Both the position numbers and the translations under genes were made by a program. The notes under the pieces are model-generated. The model worked only from the letters and a program-made list of their open reading frames with translations, had not been told where the DNA came from and did not search any database. A stretch of DNA of 64,000 bases from Azolla caroliniana (lineage: Eukaryota > Polypodiophyta): contig JBHGNT010000008.1 of the NCBI GenBank assembly GCA_043228905.1, positions 8,742,001 through 8,806,000 on the forward strand, in the 5' to 3' direction. Positions 33,301 to 41,377 of the stretch are shown piece after piece; position 1 is the first letter of the stretch, and each line of letters begins with the position of its first letter.

Positions 33301-33400
33301 ACAATAGCAACAACATCCACAACATCAGCAACAATAGATTCCCGAAGAACCATTGGACACCCTGAAGCAGAGTATTCTGGATATCTTGGACGAAGGCTAA
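30397..33400 (+). pseudogene. Extra 3' ORF of element G: N-terminal globular and long coiled coil
   Basis: Sense-strand ORF downstream of integrase, about 950-1000 codons, with one frameshift near 31400-31460. The N part (from about 30583) has EEAIHALIGLPEGGIFTI and a LHEFGHVYPRPPCMPQNRAS, DWPVLIADGLCATIDSV region, weakly like the putative plant transposon (PF20167-like) domain. A Pro/Gln/Glu-rich linker follows, then about 400 residues of heptad-rich coiled coil (ELAELKDELAAQEALRTRER and on), then a PQ-rich tail ending in TAA at 33398. Nine of ten internal stops between 31780 and 33340 are TAG. Role unknown. No transmembrane segment argues for an envelope. Confidence 0.7.
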
Positions 33401-33453
33401 GGGCCGGATAGTGGGATTCGACGTACAAGGTACTATCCCACGGGTGTGCCATG

Positions 33454-33892
33454 TGTTACCCGGCCGACAAAGGAGTTAAAGACCAGAATGTGAAAGGGAT
33501 TGTATATTCGGAATCTATTATAATTAAGTAGTTTATGAGACGTGAACGAACGGACCGGAATCGATATGCCGATCCGGATCCGGACCGGTTCTAAACAAGT
33601 GTCGGCACCGTTTTGTACTCAGCACCAATGACCTATATAAAGGTCCAGTTACAATGTAAAACTTTGACAGATAATTAATAGAGCTTCTTGTTTTATCTTT
33701 AAGTGTTGATTATCGTTCTGTGCTAATTGCTCTATCATACGCGTGTATCAAGTCTAATGCCATATTGCTAAGTAACCAATTAAAGTCTGGTTAATCGTTG
33801 AGTCTTAAGTTATCTCGCCGTAGCACCCCTTTGGTGAAGTGTCTTCCGTAGACACCCTGTGTTAGGCCATCGTCCGGCCCTAAGGAATAACA
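33454..33892 (+). repeat. 3' LTR of element G
   Basis: 439 bp, about 96 percent identical to 23828-24266 by my count (18 differences, 17 transitions). Ends AATAACA and is followed by ATCAC. No strong polypurine tract precedes it. The nearest purine-rich run is GGATAGTGGGA at about 33407. Confidence 0.95.
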
Positions 33893-33897
33893 ATCAC

Positions 33898-35007
33898 CTA
33901 TGAAGATTAGTGGTTTCATAACTAGAAAACAATATGCTTTGGCCATGTTTCGCAAGTTTAGTGGAAAAGACTTGCTTAAACCTTCTACAGGTAGGTTTTC
34001 TTACAGTTTTATTGTGTTATCAAATTTGTCGGATGATAAAGTATATGGTGGTTTGAGAAGAATGGTGGTTAGTGAACAATGGTGCAATTGGAATGGTGCC
34101 AAAACAAAGAAAGCAGAAGAGATGGTTTCAATTGTATTGGATGCTAACTTTTGGGCAGATGTAAAGATGATTGTGAAGGTATGCAAACCAATTTTAAAGC
34201 TTCTTCATTTGACTGATAGGGAAGGTGCTACAATGGGATTGATTTATCAATTTAAACAACAAATGTTTATGGAGATAAACAATAAGACAGATATTGATCC
34301 TATGAAGGTTGATGAAATAAAAGAGTGTTGCATACATACATTAACAATGTTGGAATCGCCATTGCATGCAGCGGGATATGTTTTGCATCCATTATGGACA
34401 GCAAATGATCAAGAAATAGATCATGATTTACAAATGGGCTGGATGAAAATAGTCATGCTTTATGTTAGTGGTAATATAGTTTTACAAAATGCTTTGTTAG
34501 ATGAGTTTTATGCATCTAGAAAACAAGCATCATATTTGTTTCAAGTTCCATTTGCAAAGGATGCTAATAGATTAAGCACACCAATCAAATGGTGGGAAAC
34601 TTTTGGAGCAAGCACTCCCAAATTGAAGAAACTTGCAATTAGAGTGTTATCTCAAGGTACAAGTGCATCATCTTTGTGAAAGGAATTGGAGTACATTTTC
34701 ATTAATACATACTAAAAGGAGAAATAGATTGAGTTCAAATCATGTGCAAAATTTGGTTTTTTTGCACACAAATCTTCGTATTCTTAAGAAGATTAAAGAA
34801 AGAGGTTTCGATCCTATTGAGGTTACTATTGACATGATTGAGAAAGACAATGATGAAGAACGATTATTGGTGTTGCAAAGTGAACAAGAAGCACAAGAAG
34901 TTGATGAAAATGAGAGCCTCACCAATGTGATGGCTTATCTTGATGATAATGCACAAGATGAGGATGATGATTTTGAAGATGATGATATCACCTTGAATGA
35001 AGATTAG
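33898..35007 (+). pseudogene. hAT transposase, 3' part
   Basis: Continues the transposase frame from 23827. It encodes ITRKQYALAMFRKFSGKDLL, the RNase H-like fold region with EEMVSIVLDANFWADVKMIV and an ECCIHTLTMLESPLHAAGYV helix. After a frameshift near 34670 it has the hallmark dimerisation block CERNWSTFSLIHTKRRNRLS and LVFLHTNLRILKKI. It ends in an Asp/Glu-rich tail and TAG at 35005. The frameshift in the C-terminal domain inactivates it. Confidence 0.88.
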
Positions 35008-35069
35008 GAATGTTCATTTTGATGTAACACCTCGTTGAGAATTTTTTTGAAGACTAGGCATTTTGGATA

Positions 35070-36735
35070 GTTGTTATTAGAATTTACGAAAAAAAGCATA
35101 TTGTCTTATGTTGGCACGTGTGCCGCTTCCATCAGATGTACGGACTTCGCATTGGATGGACCTCCCGTATCGGCCCGTAGGATAATTATCACCACGGCTC
35201 ATGTAGCCGCCGTTATGGTGTGACAATCGTCCACCATCGCCGCACGTGTAGCCGCTGTCGAAGTAAGATCTTCGCTCTCTATTGTATCCTTCCAATTCAA
35301 ATTCCGGCGAGGTATGGTGGTGATGTATAGGCCGCGAGTGTGGCTTGTGCGAGGCTAAAATATATTGGTTTGAATTTCATTCGATGTGACGATGTTGGAC
35401 AGATGCCCTCGATGGGTATTTCGCTTCCGCCGCGCATGAGGGAACCGTGTGCCCTAGATGGTTAGTTGGGTTGTAGATAGGATTAAAGAAAGGGCGATTA
35501 GGGTTATAAAGTAAGACTCGTGGGCCATAATGGTTTTGATGAGGATTTCTACTTACTTGATTATTTGTTATGTTGCATATGTATTGTAGGAGGAGGTTCC
35601 GGTGGTTCAATGATCGAGGATTTCTTTTTGCTGGAAAATTAGGGTTAGGGTTAGGGTTAGCAATAGGGTTAGATTTTTGAAAGGGATTAGGTTTTAGGTT
35701 CTTTGTAGAGGATTTTAGTTTGGGGTTGGGGCTAGTGTTAGAGTTAGCGTTAGCTTTAGGGTTGGGTTTTTGAATGGGATAATTTGTAGAGGATTTCTTT
35801 GGTTTTTCATTCCCAATGTAATTTGGAATTGTAAAGGGATTGTTATTAACATTATAATCTTCATTATCACTCATCTCTATGTCGATTTCTCTAACATTGT
35901 TGTGCATGCTACTCTCTGCTTTGTCTCTACCGATAGTGGTCTTCTTTCTAATAGCCACGGTAATAGAATATGTAATTGCTACTTCATCACAAGATCTAAG
36001 GATTTCTGTGGCAAACTCTTGCTACCAATGTGCCATTCTATCTTGGAAGGAATCGGGACCTACTAGTGATGTTACTTCTTGTATGAATGGGGGTTCTTGC
36101 ATTGTTTCCATTATTTTTACTATGTCAGTACGAACTTGATTAGGAAAATCATCTATGGCTTTGGTTAATGCGTGGACTGATAAGTCTAAATGCCGAATAT
36201 AACATGTTGTAATATCCTTGCGATATTGTGTTGTGAGGGCTAGAAATTCTGTTCGCAAGCTCGAATTGATCTCCTCATGACCTATTGTTAATTTCGGTGG
36301 GTGAACCCTAAGATTATGAGGGGTGATGTCATGTGAGTTTAGATCAGAGATACGCTTATACGTATTCTTAGCTTCTTGTGTGCGCCTATAAAGATGTTTA
36401 AATTCAGATACCACTTTACGCTTATAGTCGTCAAAGTGGTGTGAGGACATATATGAGTTGGAGGAATTTACCTTTTCATTACTAGGATTAGAGTTGATGA
36501 AAGTTGGGGATAATGTAGGGGCGCGTTGCCGTTTATTAGGACGTTTGTTGGCACTTCTAGGTTTTGTTGGTGTCAGTGTAGTTGATGCCATCGCTGCAAA
36601 AGTCATCATCTGTTGTGGAGGGAACTCGGCACTAAATGGCGATTCGATGCGAGTCGAACTATCACTATTGTGGGTTCCAAACTCCGATGATAATCCCTCC
36701 ATAGGAACCAAGATAACAATTATTGTTGTGACCAT
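35070..36735 (-). pseudogene. Penelope-like element ORF, probable N-terminal part
   Basis: One frame of about 555 codons from the ATG at 36735, broken by TAG near 36021 and TGA near 35376. It has a Ser/Pro-rich start with a basic patch (KRPNKRQRAP), a helical region (FDDYKRKVVSEFKHLYRR, EFLALTTQYRKDITTCYIRH, LTKAIDDFPNQVRTDIVKIM), then an Asn/Pro-rich low-complexity stretch encoded by AACCCT-type repeats, and a Tyr/Gly/Arg-rich end. No domain is recognised. Its place 215 bases after the ribozyme suggests the protein start of the next Penelope unit; the reverse transcriptase part of that unit is missing. It could also be a separate ORF1. Confidence 0.6.
35639..35672. repeat. Short TTAGGG telomere-like run inside the ORF
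   Basis: Three and two-thirds perfect TTAGGG units (35639-35660) followed by CAATAGGGTTAG. Degenerate relatives (GGGTTGGG, TTAGCGTTAG, TTTAGGG) continue to about 35766. On the minus strand it encodes Asn-Pro repeats in frame. Confidence 0.85.
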
Positions 36736-36950
36736 AGTGTCATGACAAGGAGTGCGAGCGAACTAGCACAACTATTGAGATGATATGGGAAGAGTAAGAA
36801 AAGAAATAAAGCAATGATGCAAGTGAAACTAAGGTGAGTAGGATTAGAGGTGAACAAGAGTAAAAGAGAATGAGAGAATCTGAGAATGAGATGAAAGAAG
36901 AGAAGAGTGAGTGAGAAAAAAGAAAAGCTTAAGAAATTTTCATTAGAAAG

Positions 36951-37000
36951 ACCTTGTGCAAACTAGTTTCGCTCTAGGTAGAGCTCATCAGTGCCAAGGT
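36951..37000 (-). ncRNA. Type-I hammerhead self-cleaving ribozyme
   Basis: On the minus strand all conserved core bases are present. CUGAUGA is at 36991-36985 and GAAA at 36970-36967. Stem II is GCUCU/AGAGC (five pairs, loop ACCU). Stem III is two pairs (A-U, C-G) with a UA loop. Stem I pairs ACCUUG-GCA (37000-36992) with UGC-A-CAAGGU (36960-36951), nine pairs with one bulged A. Predicted cleavage is after U at 36961. The very short stem III is typical of Penelope and retrozyme ribozymes, which are thought to act as dimers. It would cut the element RNA near its 5' end. Confidence 0.88.
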
Positions 37001-37022
37001 CATTTACAACAAGAGGGTAGGT

Positions 37023-37030
37023 TTATATAG
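37023..37030 (-). promoter_or_regulatory. TATA box of the Penelope pLTR
   Basis: CTATATAAAC on the minus strand, about 25 bases upstream of the ribozyme. Transcription starting at the usual distance would begin at or next to the ribozyme 5' edge. Confidence 0.6.
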
Positions 37031-37239
37031 GGGGAAGAGAGAGAGAGAGAATAGGAGTTTAATGATGGGAGAGAGGGAAACGGGGAATTGTGATAGGCAA
37101 AGGATTGATAAGTGAAAGTGGGTTAGGGGGGGGTTATATGTATGTATATGATAAGTGATAGGTGGGGGTGGGTGTGGGTGTGGGGGTGGGCTCTAAGAAG
37201 AGGGGGATTATAGGGGTGGGATATAAAAGGCATATAGTA

Positions 37240-38310
37240 TTAAGTGGGAGTATTTATGGATTTATATTTAGTTTTGACGAGAAGGGAATGAATGGACTTA
37301 GACTTAGTCCAACATATGAAGGGTCGCGGTAGTTCGGATAGTTGGGGATGTGTGGCTAAATCTACGTGGAGGTTTTCTAGCATGTCGTGAATTCCTAATC
37401 TAGGGGTATCTTTCGTATACCTAAGTTTGAAGATGACAGGTATAAGGGTACTTTTAGGTTTTCTACTAAATACTAGTGATTTCCTAACGCTAAATGGGAC
37501 CTTTTTATAATTCTCTAATATAAAAGAAAGGGGATATCCTCTCTTAACTAATCTACTAAAAAATAGTTTTTTCATTCGAAGGAAACCTAAGGGGGTACTT
37601 TCTCTAATTAGGTATCATTTTAGTTCATTAATAATAAAATGGCGTTTTAAGTGAAGGGGGTGAACTGACGAGTATGAGAGATACCGGTAGGCATTTTGGG
37701 GCTTTTGGTAGCAATTAAAGGAGAAATGTGAATTCTTTAGGTTAATCCATAAATCTAAGAACGGTAATCTAAAGGGAGAAGTGGTGATGGTAATTTTGAT
37801 GTAATTATTAGTGGAGGTGTTATAGAACTGGAGGTAATTTTCTAATTCGGGTTTAGTACCCGTCCATATCCCGAATGCATCATCTATATATCTAGTGAAA
37901 TAAAAAAGATTAGGGTGTGATGCTTGGGAGTTCTCTAAGTGAGCTAAGAATAGGCATGCATAAACTATAGAAAAATTACTACCCATGGTTGTACCCTTGA
38001 CTTGTTGATAGATCATGTCATCAAAGGATAGAAAGTGATATTCTAACGTGAGTGCACTAAGTGTATAGATAAGGTTAGTTTTAGAAGATTAAATATGTGG
38101 GGTAATCATTTTTCGTAAAGCTTGGAATCCTAACCTAGGGGGTATGGTGGGATATAAAGATTGAACATCAAAGGTGAAGATAAAGCTATTAGGGGGTGGG
38201 GTTGAGATGTTCTAAAGTCTAAACAAGGGAATGTGAGTCTTTCAAATATTGCTTCTGAAGGAGAAGGATAGGCATGAGTTGGTGGTGAAGCCATTTTGAT
38301 GTTTGTTCAA
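37240..38310 (-). pseudogene. Penelope-like reverse transcriptase
   Basis: Motif A reads FDVQSLYPTIP (38172-38140), motif B QVKGTTMGSNFSIVYACLFL, motif C YIDDAFGIW (YIDD at 37890-37879), then FLDLWI, YQKPQNAYRYLSYSSVHPLH and the thumb LVKRGYPLSFILENYKKVPF, ending PRPFICWTKSKSIHSLLVKT. This succession, with the SxHP and RGYP blocks, is that of Penelope-like elements rather than LTR or LINE enzymes. All blocks share one frame, interrupted by TAA near 38088 and TGA near 37613. After the thumb the frame stops at 37240 with no Cys-rich linker or GIY-YIG domain. The N-terminal end before motif A is poorly resolved. Confidence 0.82.
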
Positions 38311-38636
38311 AAAGGGAGTTATTGTACGTAAGTGGGAATATATTCAGGATCCTCCACTACCAAGTATATTGAATATAGGACTTACATCCTTGTACCTATA
38401 TTCTACTCACACGTGTGCACCGTCGTTGCACATGAGTTGTATATATATCTCATTGTGGGTATTTTTGTATTTGATGATGCTAATTTAATATAGAGTTAAT
38501 CATCCCCCATCTTGTGTTGCTCATAAGTGTACTTCTCTCTCTCTTCCTCCTGCACACATATCACTTAATCTTCCGCTTAACTTAATCATATAATTAGGTA
38601 CTAATTAACCCGTGCTTAATTGCCTAATTCTTAACA
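38311..38636. other. Unassigned stretch
   Basis: AT-rich, with no domain, tandem repeat or LTR edge recognised. May include the degraded N-terminal part of the Penelope ORF near its left edge. Confidence 0.4.
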
Positions 38637-38708
38637 ACAAAGATGTCCTAAACCCAGTGTGTACAAATGGGACAATTTGAATACGTCCATTAGAGACCCG
38701 TATTCGAC
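38637..38708 (-). repeat. LTR fragment related to copia I LTR
   Basis: Shares ACAAAGATGTCCTAAACC and ATTAGAGACCCGTATTCGACA with 60742-60811, the end of the copia I LTR in the same orientation, with a diverged middle. Confidence 0.8.
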
Positions 38709-38764
38709 ACTAAGTTACGTGGTTGACAAACTAACTAAATCTAGTTGAGCTCGATATCTCAACA

Positions 38765-39168
38765 ACGCTTATCGAGCCAAGTGAGTCATAAAGCTCCTTG
38801 ATCTTCAAGGAGTACCTTGTGATGGACATGTTGCTTTGTTGAATGTTATTCAACTCTTTGCAGAGTTGGAGCATTCGTGTCGTCGTATTGGCGGCGAATA
38901 TTTTCTTGAGATTCTCCTAAGCTTCTTTCGGCATATTGGCTTCTCAAATGTAGTCAAGCATGTGGTCATGGACACATGTCACCAACCAATACATCACTCG
39001 GCTTGCAGCTTGCTCCCATGTTGGGTATTCGGGAGTCGTTGGGTCGGGTCGATTTTCTTGTGCTCCTTTGATGTAGCTCCAATAGCCTTGGCCGACAAGG
39101 TATTGGTGCATCTTGTACTCCCAATATGCAAAATTGTTTTTATCCAACTTCTCGGCTAGGGAGAGCAC
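38765..39168 (-). pseudogene. Copia J gag fragment
   Basis: The ATG at 39168 opens LDKNNFAYWEYKMHQYLVGQ and ASRVMYWLVTCVHDHMLDYI. The reading continues with MPKEAWENLKKIFAANTTTR and a LCKELNNIQQSNMSITRYSL block, the usual copia UBN2-type Gag. It lacks the zinc knuckle and is cut before 38765. Confidence 0.8.
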
Positions 39169-39344
39169 TCCCCATTTGAGTATTCATTCTGTCGATGTAG
39201 ATTTGTTTTTAGTTTTCCTTCTCTCTCGAACACAAGCTATGTAGTCGCACTACGATAATGATGAGCCGGTTCTTCTTAAACGTTGGCGTAGAACACAACA
39301 CATGCGAATGGGCTAGATCGAGCTAACAAATCGCTTTGATACCA

Positions 39345-39765
39345 TGTAAAGAATCAGATATGATTTTGTGTAGCTGAAGAGATGTGTGTTATGTGTGAGA
39401 GAACAGAGAGGAGAGAAACACAAGATAGATAGAAAGAAAATGAAGTACTCAAGAAGATGTATATTAACAAGGAGAATATGAAATACAAAAATGTGACATT
39501 ACAAGGAGCAACAACTAACACTTTATGAAGTAGGAGGAGGGTGGTTTATATAAGGTCACCCTTTCTCTTCATTAACTCACTACAATGCCCACTTTCTTTC
39601 TAGAAACTTGGGGAATGTGAAGACTCATTAGTCATGGGGAATATAGAACTCATTAGTTATGTGTCATAGAATATGATTCTATGGCGCATAGTTAATGTGT
39701 AGAGAGTAGTGGTGACTTTTGACCTTTGAGTTCTAATAGATTCTCAAAAGGTGTGTTCACACACT
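39345..39765 (-). repeat. LTR of copia J
   Basis: The left edge TGTAAAGAATC adjoins the primer site. The right edge is set at TTCACACA, giving TGTGTGAA on the minus strand. It contains TTATATAAGG near 39547. No second copy is present in the window, so the right edge is a guess. Confidence 0.5.
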
Positions 39766-40640
39766 AGACTAGGTTGAGCTTGATTCTCAATAGGGTTAAT
39801 CAAGAATGTAAAGAAGGGATGATTACTTTTAATCCTAGGGATTGAGACAACTCATAAGGCCAAGTGTGAACTTGCATGGGGCCTTTGGTCTGGCTATAAA
39901 TATGAGGCCTTGCTAGCATCATTAGACACACTATTCGACTATGTCGAGTCAATGATCTTGTGGTGACCAAACTCTTGTGGCAAGTGTATGTCAGTACTAG
40001 GTACGACTCGATGCCACCATGGCAGTTGTATGGGAGGCTGTTCAAGGGTTGATCTTTTCGCTCAGGAGTGGTCAGGTGGATACTCTCTCTCTTTCTCTCT
40101 ACTATTTATAATCTATTTCCTTGTCTTATGCTTACATTAGAAATAATGCCTAGCAATGAGTGAAGAATGAATACCCATGTCGGATTGTGGGGCGGACTGG
40201 TAACCACGATGCTACGTTCGTATCACATTGGGGATAATGCATGTATATGTGTAACTAATTGGCATATGAGTGAAATAGCCATGTCGGATACCTGGGCGGG
40301 CAGCCGGACATGGGAAAAAGGGGAGAGATATATATATGTAGAAAGATATGGCCATGGAGGACATTGGGGGGCGGGCGGGCCGAAAAACACACAGACGCTG
40401 GCACACTCATTAGAGTCAAGGAAGGAAGAGGGAGGAGTATGTGTGTGACATGAGAGGTTTCAAAAGAAGAAGAAGAAACAGGAACAAAGTGAAAGGAAAG
40501 ACGGACGCTCTTTTTGAAAATTTTGATTGGTGGAGAGCGGGGAGGGCCGGATCGATGACAAGGCAGAGGAGCACCGTCGGATCGAAAGATTAGGGAACGG
40601 ACGGTGCAGATGGAGGGGCGGGAATTTTCGAAATGGCCTC
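39766..40640. other. Intergenic stretch before the H2A gene
   Basis: No gene or repeat is recognised. Contains a CT run near 40083-40100 and GC-rich, GGAC/GGAT-containing sequence approaching the H2A promoter. Confidence 0.5.
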
Positions 40641-40652
40641 CCCACCCCCCCT

Positions 40653-40660
40653 TATAAATA
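40653..40660 (+). promoter_or_regulatory. TATA box of the H2A gene
   Basis: TTATAAATA lies about 140 bases before the H2A start codon, after a C-rich run. It implies a 5' leader of roughly 110-115 bases. GTCGGATCG and GGCCGGATCG upstream loosely resemble the plant histone octamer (CGCGGATC) but do not match it exactly. Confidence 0.7.
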
Positions 40661-40800
40661 CAGTCTCTGAAGAAGAAGCGGAAACAGAAGAAGAAGTTCC
40701 GCCATCGCCAAAGATTGTCTGTCTATTTGATCGTTCAGCTCTCAGTCTCAGTCTCTGATCTTTCTCTAGCAGGAATTCAAGCACCAATCGATCAGAATCC

Positions 40801-41377
40801 ATGGAATCTGGGACTGCCTCCAAGGGCGCCAAGGGCGGCAGAGGAAAGGCCTCCGTGGCCAAGAAGAAGTCTGTGTCCAAGACTGTGAAGGCTGGTCTTC
40901 AGTTCCCCGTTGGTAGGCTCGCTCGTTACCTCAAGAAGGGAAGGTATGCCCAGCGCATCGGATCTGGTGCCCCTGTCTACCTTGCTGCTGTCTTGGAGTA
41001 CCTTGCTGCAGAGGTAATTCACACGCACAAGATTCTGTGATCTTATGATCACGATTCTTTGCTTCTTCTCTTCCATATTGCTCTGCTTTATCTTTGTGAA
41101 TGTAATTAATGTCCTCATTTTAATGTTTCAGGTTCTCGAGCTTGCTGGAAATGCAGCCCGTGACAACAAGAAGAATCGCATCATCCCGCGCCATATCCAA
41201 CTTGCAATCAGGAATGATGAAGAGCTTGGAAAGCTCCTGTCTGGTGTAACAGTGGCCTATGGAGGAGTTCTTCCTAACATACACCAAGTACTCCTACCGA
41301 AGAAGACTGCTGATAAGCCGGAGAAGGCTCCTAAGGCTTCCAAATCTGTAAAGAAGGCCGGTGCACCTTCAGTTTAG
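40801..41377 (+). CDS. H2A: Histone H2A, H2A.W-like without SPKK tail
   Basis: Two exons (40801-41013 and 41132-41377), a GT-AG intron of 118 bp placed between Glu and VLELAG, and a 152-residue protein. The histone fold is complete: [35 protein letters not shown], then [47 protein letters not shown]. The MES start, the KKKSVSK tail and the NRI.PRH and GKLLSGVT forms are closest to the H2A.W (formerly type 1 plant H2A) class. The C-terminus ends [17 protein letters not shown] and has no KSPKK motif, and no SQEF as in H2A.X. It packages DNA in nucleosomes. It looks intact and expressed (TATA box, clean splice sites, TAG stop). Confidence 0.95.

Larger units (their letters stand above)
23828..33892 (+). 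mobile_element. Ty3/gypsy element G, complete with both LTRs
   Basis: 10,065 bases: 439-bp LTRs at both ends, target duplication ATCAC, primer site, intact 677-residue gag, protease, reverse transcriptase, RNase H and integrase in Ty3 order, and then an additional long coiled-coil ORF (30397-33400) before the 3' LTR. By eye the LTRs differ at 18 positions, 17 of them transitions. Pol is broken by a few stops and one frameshift. No chromodomain is visible after integrase. Clade placement (Athila/Tat side or other) needs a tree. Confidence 0.92.
22852..35007 (+). mobile_element. hAT-type DNA transposon relic interrupted by element G
   Basis: BED zinc finger, DUF659-type core and hAT C-terminal dimerisation blocks are present in order in the two parts 22852-23827 and 33898-35007. 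Leaving out G (23828-33892) and one copy of ATCAC, the reading frame passes across the junction without a break, which shows that G inserted into the transposase gene. Terminal inverted repeats and the 8-bp target duplication were not identified. The right end appears cut by the Penelope-like element. Confidence 0.85.
35070..38310 (-). mobile_element. Penelope-like retroelement: tail copy, ribozyme-bearing pLTR, head of second copy
   Basis: Read right to left: a Penelope-type reverse transcriptase (38310-37240), a C-rich segment with TATA box (37023-37030), a hammerhead ribozyme (37000-36951), and a long ORF (36735-35070). Penelope-like elements are known to be flanked by pLTRs containing hammerhead motifs and to occur as partial tandems. 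The simplest reading is the end of one unit followed by the start of the next. No GIY-YIG nuclease is visible after the reverse transcriptase. The left end abuts the hAT relic. Confidence 0.8.
38637..39765 (-). mobile_element. Copia relic J with mismatched ends
   Basis: Read right to left: LTR (39765-39345), primer site TGGTATCAAAGC (39344-39333) touching the LTR end, a gag fragment (39168-38765), then directly a 72-bp LTR piece (38708-38637) belonging to the family of copia I. Protease, integrase, reverse transcriptase and RNase H are absent. The two ends come from different LTR families, so this is a recombined or multiply inserted remnant. Confidence 0.65.

Noticed and set aside
31780-33340. 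TAG read as an amino acid in element G
   Set aside because: The H2A gene of the same contig ends in TAG, and TAG stops also interrupt conserved Trp and Gln positions in unrelated decayed elements, so decay is the simpler explanation.
30397-33400. Envelope gene of an endogenous plant retrovirus
   Set aside because: No signal peptide, transmembrane helix or Cys pattern is visible. The sequence is coiled coil and low complexity.
35639-35672. True interstitial telomere
   Set aside because: Fewer than four perfect units, inside an open frame that encodes Asn-Pro repeats. Kept only as telomere-like.
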